A stretch of DNA of 60,657 nt, taken from Chersky-806 sp036502405. GTDB lineage: Bacteria; Actinomycetota; Acidimicrobiia; IMCC26256; JAENVU01. Below are positions 8,535 through 16,178 of the stretch, piece after piece. The number at the start of each line of letters is the position of its first letter. Positions within the stretch are counted from its first letter, which is position 1. The stretch covers positions 1 to 60,657 of the forward strand of contig DASXYP010000108.1 of NCBI GenBank assembly GCA_036502405.1, given 5' to 3'. The notes under the pieces are model-generated. The model was not told the DNA's origin. It was given only the letters and a program-made list of their open reading frames with translations, and did not search any database. A program made the position numbers and the translations under genes.

Positions 8535-9340
8535 AGCCGTACCCGACGCCACCGGACGGGCTCGTCGTCGAGCGGGACGGCGGGGTGCTGCGGCTCCGGC
8601 TCGACCGTCCCGACCGGCGCAACGCGGTCACCGACGACATGGTCCTCGCGCTCATCGAGACGATCGAGGCCGCCGGCAGCGACGAGGCGGTGCGCGTGAT
8701 CGCGCTCACGGGTACCGGCGAGCACTTCTGCTCGGGCTTCGACCTCGGGCTGCGGGGCCGGTCGGACGCCAAGCCGCGCGCCGGCGCGACCCAACGCCAG
8801 ATGCGGTTCCAGGTCAACCGGCTGATCCCCACGATGCTGGAGACCCAGACGCCGATCGTCACCGCGGCCACGGGCTACGTCATCGGGCTCGGGCTCAACC
8901 TCGTGCTCGCGTCCGACTTCGCGGTCGTCGCCGACGACGCGCGGCTGCGCGCACCGTTCACGGACATGGGCTTCACCCCGGACTCCGGCGCGTCGTGGCT
9001 GATCCCGCGCCTGGTCGGCGTCGCCCGCGCGAAGGAGCTGCTGCTGCTGAGCCGGGAGATCACCGGCATCGAGGCGGCCGAGTGGGGCCTCGTGCACCGG
9101 GCGGCACCCGAGCGGTCCGTGCCTGCGGTCGCGGCCGCGCTGGTGGACGAGCTCGCGGCGGCGGCGACCGTCGCGGTGGGGCTCACGAAGCTCCTCGTGC
9201 AGCGCGGCCTCACGGTGGACCTCGAGCGCCATCTCGCGGACGAGGCGCTGGCGATCGAGCTGTCGAGCCGGTCGGGCGACTTCCAGGAGTTCGCCCGGGC
9301 GCGCAAGGAGCGCCGTGATCCAGACTTCCAAGGCCGTTGA
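8531..9340 (+). CDS. Enoyl-CoA hydratase/isomerase family protein
   Basis: 269 residues. The ATG at 8531 overlaps the upstream stop by four bases (ATGA), indicating translational coupling. Crotonase motifs: LRLDRPDRRNAVTDDM, TGTGEHFCSGFDLG (oxyanion region), and YVIGLGLNLVLASDFAVVA. The segment FTDMGFTPDSGASWLIPRLVG has aspartates where classical hydratases have glutamates, as in the PaaG/isomerase-like subgroups, so isomerase activity is possible. It differs clearly from the two crotonases of the minus-strand operon and is not part of that duplication. Middle gene of the operon hydratase, crotonase, CoA ligase. Confidence 0.9.
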   Translation: MKPYPTPPDGLVVERDGGVLRLRLDRPDRRNAVTDDMVLALIETIEAAGSDEAVRVIALTGTGEHFCSGFDLGLRGRSDAKPRAGATQRQMRFQVNRLIPTMLETQTPIVTAATGYVIGLGLNLVLASDFAVVADDARLRAPFTDMGFTPDSGASWLIPRLVGVARAKELLLLSREITGIEAAEWGLVHRAAPERSVPAVAAALVDELAAAATVAVGLTKLLVQRGLTVDLERHLADEALAIELSSRSGDFQEFARARKERRDPDFQGR

Positions 9341-9359
9341 CCGTCCCGGGAGCCCGCAC

Positions 9360-10940
9360 GTGACCGAACCTGATCTGCCGCCGACGATCCCTGCGGTGCT
9401 GGCGCGCGCGGCCGAGCGCTTCGGCGATCGCGAAGCGCTCGTCGACGAGCGGGCCCGTCTGACCTACGCGGCGCTCGCCGCCGCCGTCGAGCAGGCGGCC
9501 AGGGCGCTGATCGCGTCGGGTGTCGAGCCCGGCGACCGGGTGTCGATCTGGGCTCCGAACACCACCGAGTGGGCGATCGCCGCGCTCGCCATCCACAGCA
9601 CCGGCGGGGTCCTCGTCCCCCTCAACACCCGCTTCAAGGCGGGAGAGGCCGCCTACATCCTGGACCGGGCGGACGTCCGCATCCTCTTCACGGTCACCGA
9701 CTTCCTCGCCACCAACTACGTCGACCTCCTCGGCGGCGTCGAGCGGCCGTCGTCGCTGCGCGAGATCGTGGTGCTCCGGGGCGCACCGGCTGCGAACGCG
9801 GTCACCTGGAACGACTTCCTGGCCCGCGCCGGCGAGGTGGCGGCGGACGAGGTCGGGGCGCGGGCGCGGGCGCTCCGGGGCGACGACCTCTCGGACGTCC
9901 TGTTCACGTCGGGCACGACGGGCAGGCCCAAGGGCGCGATGCTCACGCACTCGGCGAGCATCCGCGCGTACGCGTCGTGGGCGGACGTCGTCGGTCTCCG
10001 CGAGGGGGACCGCTACCTGATCGTGAACCCGTTCTTCCACGCGTTCGGGCTCAAGGCGGGGATCCTCGCGAGCACGATCACCGGAGCGACGATGGTCCCG
10101 CACGCGGTGTTCGACGTGGACACCGTCATGCAGCGCGTCGCCGAGGAGAGGATCTCGATGCTCCCGGGTCCGCCGACCGTGTACCAGTCGATCCTCGACC
10201 ACCCGCGGGTCGGCGAGTTCGACATGTCGTCGCTGCGCCTCTCGGTGACGGGCGCGGCCGCGGTGCCGGTGGAGATGATCAACCGGATGCGCGCCGAGCT
10301 CGGCTTCGAGACGATCGTGACGGGCTACGGACTCACCGAGTGCACCGGGATCGCGACGATGTGTCGCCACGACGACGACCCGATCACGATCTCGACCACC
10401 TCGGGGCGCGCCATCCCGGGCATCGAGGTACGGGTGGTCGACGAGTCCGGCGCACCCGTCGCGACGGGTGAGCCGGGCGAGGTCGTGGTGCGGGGGTACA
10501 ACGTCATGCGCGGGTTCATCCACGACCCGGACGCGACCGCGGAGGCGATCGACGCGGACGGTTGGCTGCACACCGGCGACGTCGCGGTCATGGACGACGC
10601 CGGAAACATCCGGATCACCGACCGGATGAAGGACATGTTCATCGTCGGCGGCTTCAACGCGTACCCGGCCGAGATCGAGGGGATGATGCTCGAGCACCCC
10701 GGGATCTCGCAGGTGGCCGTCGTCGGCGTCCCCGACCCGCGGATGGGCGAGGTCGGCGTCGCGTACGTCATCCCCCGGCCCGGGGCGGAGATCGACGCGG
10801 CCGAGCTGATCGCGTGGTCTCGCGAGCGGATGGCCAACTACAAGGTGCCGCGACGCGTCGAGGTCGTCGACGCACTGCCGCTCAACGCGAGCGGCAAGGT
10901 GCTCAAGTTCGAGCTGCGCGCACGGGCCGCCGCGGAGTGA
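9360..10940 (+). CDS. Long/medium-chain acyl-CoA ligase, FadD3-like
   Basis: 526-residue adenylate-forming enzyme that makes acyl-CoA from a carboxylic acid, ATP and CoA. Motifs: LFTSGTTGRPKGAM, the TGYGLTE adenine motif, WLHTGDVAVMD, the hinge ITDRMKDMFIVGGFNAYP, and the C-terminal lysine in NASGKVLKFELR. The N-terminal TIPAVLARAAERFGDREALV and the VPLNTRFKAGEAAYIL region resemble actinobacterial FadD3, the ligase for the steroid ring C/D propionate; that resemblance is recollection. GTG 9360 is preferred because GGGAG lies seven bases before it. A GTG at 9315 with AAGGAG is an alternative and would overlap the crotonase by 26 bases. Its 3' end overlaps the convergent gene by 38 bases. Confidence 0.92.
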   Translation: MTEPDLPPTIPAVLARAAERFGDREALVDERARLTYAALAAAVEQAARALIASGVEPGDRVSIWAPNTTEWAIAALAIHSTGGVLVPLNTRFKAGEAAYILDRADVRILFTVTDFLATNYVDLLGGVERPSSLREIVVLRGAPAANAVTWNDFLARAGEVAADEVGARARALRGDDLSDVLFTSGTTGRPKGAMLTHSASIRAYASWADVVGLREGDRYLIVNPFFHAFGLKAGILASTITGATMVPHAVFDVDTVMQRVAEERISMLPGPPTVYQSILDHPRVGEFDMSSLRLSVTGAAAVPVEMINRMRAELGFETIVTGYGLTECTGIATMCRHDDDPITISTTSGRAIPGIEVRVVDESGAPVATGEPGEVVVRGYNVMRGFIHDPDATAEAIDADGWLHTGDVAVMDDAGNIRITDRMKDMFIVGGFNAYPAEIEGMMLEHPGISQVAVVGVPDPRMGEVGVAYVIPRPGAEIDAAELIAWSRERMANYKVPRRVEVVDALPLNASGKVLKFELRARAAAE

Positions 10941-12201
10941 ACTCCACGGCCGCGCCGGTGCTGATCCGGGCGAGGCCGATCTCGGGTGCCTCCGCCGCCG
11001 GTGCCGCGGTCGGGTCGATCACCGCGTCGTAGGCGAAGCGCTCGCCCGGTCTCGTGGTGGTGGCCGCGACGCCGGCACGCGGGTTCACCGCGCGGACGAT
11101 CGCGTCGAGCGCGCGGTCGCCCGCGCCCCCGAGCTGCGCGAACCAGTGGAGGTCGTCGCCCTCGGCGAAGGCCGGGGCGTCGAGGATCGCGAAGCGCACG
11201 CGGTCGTCGCCGGAGACCTCGACGGAGATGTCGACGTAGGTCCGGGGGAAGAACATCGGGTGGATCTGCAGGACCTTGGCGATCGCCTCGGCTCCGTCGC
11301 CGTCGATCCCCATGGCCCGCTGCAGCCGGCCTGCGGTCAGCCCGGCCAGCCCGGTGAAGACCATCGGGTTGATGCGGGCGGCCTCGGACTCGCCGAACCG
11401 CTGCGTGACCGCGAGCAGGAACCCGCGGAACAGCAGGTGGCTCTGGACGGCGACCTCCTGGAGCGCGACGACCAGCGCCCGGTGGGAGAGGTCCTCGAGC
11501 TGGAAGTCCGGGTCGAAGTCGCGGTCGTAGTCGTCCCACCCCCCGGGCTCCGCTCCCGCGCCGCCGGCCGGCTCTCGCACCGGGATCGTCGCGATGCGGG
11601 CGGCTCCGACCAGGGCGACGTTCGGGTGCGCGACGACGGGCTCGAACGCAGGGTCGATCTCGACCGTCCACCGGCAGTGCGGCATCTGGTCGGCGGGGAC
11701 GCGCGGAGGGCGGTGGACCGGCCGCACCTGGGCGCGCGGGTTCGTCGCGACCGCGGTGGCGTCGAACGTCGGGTCCTCGATCGTGTGGCACATCCCGCGG
11801 ACGTAGTCCTCGCCCATCGGCTCCACGTCCATGAGCGCGCCGCAGTGCGCGAGCCAGAACTCTCCGTGGTTCGCGTCGTCGACCCGGCACCGGAAGTCCA
11901 TGAACTGGTGCGGCGCGCCGATGTCGAGCTGGAGGTTCTTCATGATCGTCGGGACGTCGCCGGCGCCGAAGCGCAACGCCCGCTGGGTCCGGCGGGAGTA
12001 GACCGGGCTGGCCCCCATCCACTCCGTGATCGCCACCGCCTCCATCTCCTCGCGCGGCCGGCCCTCGTGCACGAGCGGCATGCCGACCCGGTCCTGGAGG
12101 TGCCCGTGGAGCAGCCATTCCCGCCCGAGCACGGCCAGGGTGCGCCGCGACAGGTGCTCGAGGTCGAAGTCGGGATCGAACGGTCCTGAGGCGTCGTCCA
12201 T
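10903..12201 (-). CDS. Protein of unknown function made of two related halves
   Basis: 432 residues from ATG 12201, with a TACCGT -10-like box eight bases upstream, so probably leaderless. The protein is an internal duplication. The N-terminal half opens FDPDFDLEHLSRRTLAVLG and the C-terminal half opens FDPDFQLEDLSHRALVVAL. Both halves later carry an NPRA segment followed by an IDP segment (WTVEIDPAFEP versus DAVIDPTAAP). The first half also contains CHTIEDPTFDATA and several cysteines (FRCRVDD, HCGAL, MCHTI, PHCRW) that the second half lacks. No signal peptide or membrane segment. I do not recognise the function; the setting between CoA-ligase and zinc-dehydrogenase genes suggests a catabolic role. 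Alternatively the N-terminal half may bind a metal or cofactor. Confidence 0.72.
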   Translation of the reverse strand: MDDASGPFDPDFDLEHLSRRTLAVLGREWLLHGHLQDRVGMPLVHEGRPREEMEAVAITEWMGASPVYSRRTQRALRFGAGDVPTIMKNLQLDIGAPHQFMDFRCRVDDANHGEFWLAHCGALMDVEPMGEDYVRGMCHTIEDPTFDATAVATNPRAQVRPVHRPPRVPADQMPHCRWTVEIDPAFEPVVAHPNVALVGAARIATIPVREPAGGAGAEPGGWDDYDRDFDPDFQLEDLSHRALVVALQEVAVQSHLLFRGFLLAVTQRFGESEAARINPMVFTGLAGLTAGRLQRAMGIDGDGAEAIAKVLQIHPMFFPRTYVDISVEVSGDDRVRFAILDAPAFAEGDDLHWFAQLGGAGDRALDAIVRAVNPRAGVAATTTRPGERFAYDAVIDPTAAPAAEAPEIGLARISTGAAVEFTPRRPVRAART

Positions 12202-12209
12202 CGGGCACG

Positions 12210-12215
12210 ACGGTA
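12210..12215 (-). promoter_or_regulatory. -10 box, leaderless promoter of the duplicated-domain gene
   Basis: TACCGT on the minus strand, eight bases before ATG 12201. It fits the TAnnnT plus 6-8 bases plus start pattern seen repeatedly in this window. Confidence 0.5.
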
Positions 12216-12263
12216 CCGGCCACGGCCCGCGCCCGCCTCGGGCCCGGGTCCCGCGCGTGGGCG

Positions 12264-12269
12264 TACGCT
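12264..12269 (+). promoter_or_regulatory. -10 box, leaderless promoter of the zinc dehydrogenase
   Basis: TACGCT, seven bases before GTG 12277, with no Shine-Dalgarno sequence between. Transcription would start at or next to the start codon. Confidence 0.55.
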
Positions 12270-12276
12270 CCCCGCC

Positions 12277-13314
12277 GTGGCCCAGGACGTGATGCCCGCG
12301 ACCGTGTACGAGGGTGACGGCGCGATGGCGGTCCACGACGTGCCGGTGCCGACGGTCGGGCCGGACCAGGTGCTGGTCGCGGTGTCGCACTGCGGGATCT
12401 GCGGGACCGACCTGCACCTCGTGCTCGAGGGCTACGCGCGTCCCGGGACCGTGCTCGGCCACGAGTGGGCGGGCGAGATCGCCGCGGTCGGCGCCGCGGT
12501 GTCCGGGTGGGCGGTCGGGGAGCGGGTCGTCGCCGGCCCGACGCCGGGCTGTGGCGTCTGCCGTGCCTGCCGCGGCGGCCGTCCCGCGGTGTGCCTCGAG
12601 CGAGAGGCGATCGACCTGCTCGAGTTCCACGGCGCGTTCTGCCGCTACAAGGTCGTCGACGCGCACCGCCTGCTCCGTGTCCCCGACGGCCTGTCGACCC
12701 GGGCCGCCGCCCTCACCGAGCCGACCGCGATCGCGATCCACACCGTGAACCTCTCCGGCGTCACACCCGCGGACCGCGTGCTCGTCACCGGCGCCGGCGC
12801 GGTGGGACTGCTCACCATTGCGGTGCTCCGGGCGCGCGGCATCGACGACATCACGGTGTCGGAGCCGAGCGCCGGGCGGCGCGAGCGGGCGCTGGCAGTC
12901 GGCGCGAGCCACGCGGTCACGCCGGACGCGCTCGGGCGCGCACCGATGGGCCGGCCGGTCGATGCACCGTTCGTGTTCGCGTTCGAGTGCTCCGGGCACG
13001 CGAGTGCAGCCGAGTCCGCGCTCGAGCAGCTCGACTACGCGGGGACGCTCGTGTTCGTGGGGACCGGTCGCCGGGAGCCTCGGATGAACCACAACCGGAT
13101 GATCGTGCTCGAGCAGACGGTGATCGGGGCCTACAACTACGACGACGACGGGTTCGAGCGCGCGCTCGAGCTCCTGGCGTCGGGTGCGCTGCCGCTGGAC
13201 CTCTTGATCGAGCCCGAAGACGTGCTCCTGGATGGGGTCCTGGGTGCGATGCAGCGGTTGGCGGCCGGCGATCCGCCCGGCAAGGTGATGGTGCGACCGG
13301 AGGTGTCGTCGTGA
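12277..13314 (+). CDS. Zinc-dependent medium-chain dehydrogenase/reductase
   Basis: 345-residue MDR-family alcohol or polyol dehydrogenase. Catalytic zinc ligands appear in SHCGICGTDLH and in GHEWAGEI. The structural zinc site is complete, with four cysteines in CGVCRACRGGRPAVC. The Rossmann loop is VTGAGAVGLLTIAVLRARG, followed by the acidic SEPSAGRRERAL, pointing to NAD(P) binding. Overall it resembles threonine/sorbitol dehydrogenase-type enzymes, though the substrate cannot be told. The GTG start at 12277 is supported by a leaderless -10 box; ATG 12292 is the alternative. It overlaps the downstream VOC gene by four bases (GTGA), so the two are co-translated. Confidence 0.9.
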   Translation: MAQDVMPATVYEGDGAMAVHDVPVPTVGPDQVLVAVSHCGICGTDLHLVLEGYARPGTVLGHEWAGEIAAVGAAVSGWAVGERVVAGPTPGCGVCRACRGGRPAVCLEREAIDLLEFHGAFCRYKVVDAHRLLRVPDGLSTRAAALTEPTAIAIHTVNLSGVTPADRVLVTGAGAVGLLTIAVLRARGIDDITVSEPSAGRRERALAVGASHAVTPDALGRAPMGRPVDAPFVFAFECSGHASAAESALEQLDYAGTLVFVGTGRREPRMNHNRMIVLEQTVIGAYNYDDDGFERALELLASGALPLDLLIEPEDVLLDGVLGAMQRLAAGDPPGKVMVRPEVSS

Positions 13315-13760
13315 GCGAGCCCACCTTCCGCCCGAAGCTGAACCACGTCGCCATCTCGATGGCGCCGTCCGTGCTCGACGAGCGCGGCCGGGCGGAGATC
13401 CTCGAGTTCTACGGCGAGGTGTTCGGCTGGACCGAAGGCGACAACACCGGTGAGTCCGGGAACCCGCTCATCCTCTACACCGGCGAGTACGGCCAGTTCG
13501 TCTACCTCCTGCCCGGGGATCCTGCGCTGCGCGCGCCCGCGCTCGACCACTTCGGGATCCAGGTGTCGACGATTCCCGAGCTCGAGACGATCGTCGGGCG
13601 GGCAAAGGCGGTCGCGGCCCGCGACGACCGGGTGCGGGTGATCGACATCGAGGCCCGCACGACCCAGGGGCCGAAGTACTCGTACACGCTCACGAGCGCG
13701 TACGTCGGCTTCCTGCTCCCGCTGATGGTCGAGATCCAGCACCTCGTGCGCGACGCGTAG
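13311..13760 (+). CDS. VOC-superfamily (glyoxalase-like) protein
   Basis: 149 residues from GTG 13311, overlapping the dehydrogenase stop. The sequence follows the vicinal-oxygen-chelate pattern: a first beta-alpha-beta module starting LNHVAISM, a long helix EILEFYGEVFGW, a middle LDHFGIQVS with a histidine, and a final module ending LMVEIQHLV with the usual terminal glutamate. The first and middle histidines and the last glutamate are the canonical metal ligands. The substrate is unknown; coupling to the zinc dehydrogenase suggests the two act on the same compound. A long hairpin follows the stop. Confidence 0.8.
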   Translation: MSEPTFRPKLNHVAISMAPSVLDERGRAEILEFYGEVFGWTEGDNTGESGNPLILYTGEYGQFVYLLPGDPALRAPALDHFGIQVSTIPELETIVGRAKAVAARDDRVRVIDIEARTTQGPKYSYTLTSAYVGFLLPLMVEIQHLVRDA

Positions 13761-13794
13761 CGCCGACCCGGCGCGCGCCACCGAGTCCGGGAGC

Positions 13795-13858
13795 GGGATG
13801 GGGGACAGGGCCGTGGCCGCCTGGGGGGGTCGGCCGTTGACCCTGTCCCGCGCATCCC
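13795..13858 (+). terminator. Long imperfect hairpin downstream of the VOC gene
   Basis: GGGACAGGG (13802-13810) pairs exactly with CCCTGTCCC (13841-13849). GGGATG (13795-13800) pairs with CATCCC (13853-13858) beyond a small bulge. The loop itself holds GGCCG and CGGCC, which can pair. It lies 35 bases after the stop and lacks a T-run, so it may be a terminator of the GC-rich actinobacterial kind or a structured intergenic element. The rest of 13761-14058 contains only this and the TetR operator. Confidence 0.5.
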
Positions 13859-14004
13859 CGTTCCGGATCGGCGCCGAACGCCGCAGCTCCCGAGCCTCCG
13901 GGTCACGGCCCTGCCGGTTCCGTACCGCCGGGGTGGGCTTGGGAGAGGCTGGCATTCCTCCGACACCCCGTCGGCGCATGCCACGCTAAGCGTGCGAATC
14001 GCAT

Positions 14005-14021
14005 AATGCAAGCACTGCATT
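14005..14021. promoter_or_regulatory. Palindromic operator AATGC-N7-GCATT upstream of the TetR gene
   Basis: AATGCA (14005-14010), five bases, then TGCATT (14016-14021): a perfect 6-bp inverted repeat within 17 bases. It ends 37 bases before ATG 14059 and overlaps a -10-like CATAAT (14002-14007), so binding would block the TetR gene's own promoter. The same half-sites and spacing occur before the paralogous TetR gene at 33579. AT-rich words are scarce in this DNA, which makes the match notable. Confidence 0.65.
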
Positions 14022-14058
14022 TTCGACCGTCGGTGGGCCCGGGGTGGGAAGGTGGGTC

Positions 14059-14715
14059 ATGGCAGAGCCCGACGCGAAGTCCCGGCTGTACGAGGCCGCG
14101 CTCGACCTGATGGGCCGAAAGGGGATCGAGGCCACCTCCACCCGGGAGATCCTGGGCGCGGTCGGGATCAAGAACCCTTCGGCGATCTCGTACCACTTCG
14201 GCTCGAAGGCGGGGCTCGTCGACGCGATGGCCGCCGAGCTCGCGAGCGGCCAGTACCCGATCCTGGGGCGGCAGACCGCCCTCGCGGGCGGCCTGGAGAT
14301 GCCGACCGCGACCGAGTGGGTCGCGCCGGTCGTCGACACCGCGATCGAGCTGGCGGCGAGCGAGCGCGGGTGCCTGCTCGCTCGCGTCTGGTGGGAGTTC
14401 GACGGCTACCTGCGCCCGCAGTCGCTCGAGGGCTTCGTGTCGAGCGCCAACCCCATCGCCGTCGCGTGGCGCGACGCCATCGCGTGCGTGTTCCCGCACC
14501 TCCCGCCGCAGATCGGCCTGGCTCGCAACATCACCTTCCTGCGCACGGTGGGGTGGATGCTCGCACGCATGGCGCAGATCAACCTCGCGTCGGACCCGTT
14601 CATCGTGCGCAAGCACACGCGGTTCCGGCTCTGGCTCGAGGAGATCGGGGTGACGCTGCTGTCCAGCCCGACGCACCTCGTCGACGAAGACGTGCGCGGG
14701 CCCGACATCCGCTAG
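14059..14715 (+). CDS. TetR-family transcriptional regulator
   Basis: 218 residues. The N-terminal helix-turn-helix is clear: YEAALDLMGRKGIEATSTR, then ILGAVGIKNPSAISYHFGSKAGLVDAM. The ligand domain contains SERGCLLARVWWEFDGYLRP. It is closely related over its whole length to the second TetR in this window (32914-33579). The HTH helices and the ERGCLLAR-WWE-DGYLRP stretch match almost residue for residue. A 17-base palindrome 37 bases upstream is the likely autoregulatory operator. ATG 14059 is preferred over an in-frame GTG at 14044. Likely ligand is an acyl-CoA or a related hydrophobic compound, judging by the surrounding catabolic genes; that is inference. Confidence 0.9.
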   Translation: MAEPDAKSRLYEAALDLMGRKGIEATSTREILGAVGIKNPSAISYHFGSKAGLVDAMAAELASGQYPILGRQTALAGGLEMPTATEWVAPVVDTAIELAASERGCLLARVWWEFDGYLRPQSLEGFVSSANPIAVAWRDAIACVFPHLPPQIGLARNITFLRTVGWMLARMAQINLASDPFIVRKHTRFRLWLEEIGVTLLSSPTHLVDEDVRGPDIR

Positions 14716-14736
14716 CAGTGGGGCAGGCCGGAGACC

Positions 14737-15348
14737 TCAGGCCTCCGGAGAGACCACCCAGTCCTCGTGGTCGATCGTGTACGAGTCGACGAGGCGCGTC
14801 GCGGGGACCTGTGCGACCGCGCCGGTCGCGCGGATCTCCTCGACCGCGGCGACGGGGTCGCGGTCGCCGAAGAGCCGCTCGTCCTCGAGCGAGACCTCGG
14901 CCCACCCGGTCGGGTCGACGACCCAGTACGAGGCCTCGAGCGCGATGCCGTTGGGGTCCGTGAAGTAGATCGACCGGATGAAGCCGTGGTCGACGACGTC
15001 GGTCACCTCGCAGTTTGCCGCCTTGAGCCGGTCCCGCAAGTCGACGAGCGCCTCCTCGTCGACGAGCGCGAACGACAGGTGGTCGAATTGCGTCGCCCGC
15101 TCGTGGGGGACGCCGGCCGGCTTCGCGAAGTGCTCGAGCGGGATGTCGTTGTACTCGAAGAACGCGATCGTGTTGCCGACGCCGATCTCGAAGAAGTAGT
15201 GCCGGAAGCTGTCGGTCCCGACGGTCGCCACGAGGCGCGCGCCCAGCACGCCCACGTAGAACCGCACCGTCGCGTCCATGTCCGCGCACACCAGGGCCAG
15301 GTGGTTGATGCCCCGCCACCGGGGATGGGTCACCGGCTCGTCTGCCAT
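14737..15348 (-). CDS. VOC-superfamily dioxygenase-like protein
   Basis: 203 residues from ATG 15348, preceded by a strong Shine-Dalgarno AAAGGAG. VOC metal-ligand pattern: RGINHLALVCADM (first histidine), TQFDHLSFALVDE (second histidine) and GIALEASYWVVD (terminal glutamate). The two-module layout and DPNGIALE motif resemble extradiol dioxygenase/glyoxalase proteins; a C-terminal tail of about 60 residues extends past the fold. It is convergent with the TetR gene. It may be a small catabolic enzyme controlled with its neighbours, but no substrate can be named. Confidence 0.85.
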   Translation of the reverse strand: MADEPVTHPRWRGINHLALVCADMDATVRFYVGVLGARLVATVGTDSFRHYFFEIGVGNTIAFFEYNDIPLEHFAKPAGVPHERATQFDHLSFALVDEEALVDLRDRLKAANCEVTDVVDHGFIRSIYFTDPNGIALEASYWVVDPTGWAEVSLEDERLFGDRDPVAAVEEIRATGAVAQVPATRLVDSYTIDHEDWVVSPEA

Positions 15349-15387
15349 TGCTGACTCCTTTCGAACGCCCACTGCCAGGGTAGGGCA

Positions 15388-16164
15388 CTACTCGACGGAT
15401 CCCGCCTCCACCGCCTGCCACAACGGCATCGCCATGGGCCGGCGCATCTCCTCGGCGAGGTGGCCGAGCAGGCCCGCGGTCCGGGCGAGGAGCGTGAACC
15501 CGCGGATGATCCGCCAGTCGAAGCCCAGATCGGCGAGCGCGGCACCCGCGACCCCGGCACCGTTGATCGGGAGCCGCCGCCCGGTCGCGGCGGACACCGC
15601 GGCGACGACCTCGAGCAGGCGCAGGTGCGGGCCGAGCAGGTCGAGCTCGCCGGCGAGCGCGTACATGCGCGGGACGCGGGGGTCGGTGTCCTTGTGCACC
15701 GGGTGCCCCAGACCGGGGGTGCGCAGACCCTGCTCCCGCAATCGGGTGACCGCTTCGGCCGCACCGCGCTCCAGCTCGGCGTCGTCCGGGTCGGGAAGGA
15801 GACCGGCGAGGATCTCGGAGAGGAACCGTGCCGCATCCTCGGCGACGCCGAGGAACACGCTCCCGCCGCCGAGCACGCCTGCTGCGATGGCGCCCTGCAG
15901 CGCCTCGGGCGCACCGAGGTACGTCAGGCGGGCGGCGAGCACGGTGGGCGTGATGCCGTGGTCGGCGAGGGAGACCAGCACCGCGTTGAAGAGCACCGAC
16001 TCGCGCTCGTCGGGGAGACGACCGGCGACCATCCGGTACGCGAGGTCGGGAAAGGAGATCGTCCCCATGATCTCGTCGGCGAGGTCGAGCCCGCAGACCG
16101 TGATCGTGGTCGGCGTGGTGGAGCCCATGTCGGTGTGCATCCACGAGCGGTCCGGCGCGTCCAT
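15388..16164 (-). CDS. Citrate synthase/citryl-CoA lyase family protein
   Basis: 258 residues from ATG 16164 with GAGGAG just upstream. The sequence belongs to the short citryl-CoA-lyase-like branch of the citrate synthase superfamily: VAGRLPDERESVLFNAVLVSLADHG in the N-terminal half, and the active-site GLGHPVHKDTDPR with a catalytic histidine, followed by LPINGAGVAGAALADLG. It is much shorter than true citrate synthase (about 370-430). The family cleaves or forms citryl-CoA-type (3-hydroxy-acyl) compounds. It is the third gene of an operon MDMPI protein, CoA ligase, this gene, so it may cleave the CoA thioester made by the ligase. That order of action is inference. Confidence 0.85.
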   Translation of the reverse strand: MDAPDRSWMHTDMGSTTPTTITVCGLDLADEIMGTISFPDLAYRMVAGRLPDERESVLFNAVLVSLADHGITPTVLAARLTYLGAPEALQGAIAAGVLGGGSVFLGVAEDAARFLSEILAGLLPDPDDAELERGAAEAVTRLREQGLRTPGLGHPVHKDTDPRVPRMYALAGELDLLGPHLRLLEVVAAVSAATGRRLPINGAGVAGAALADLGFDWRIIRGFTLLARTAGLLGHLAEEMRRPMAMPLWQAVEAGSVE

Positions 16165-16178
16165 CTGGTCTCCTCTGG

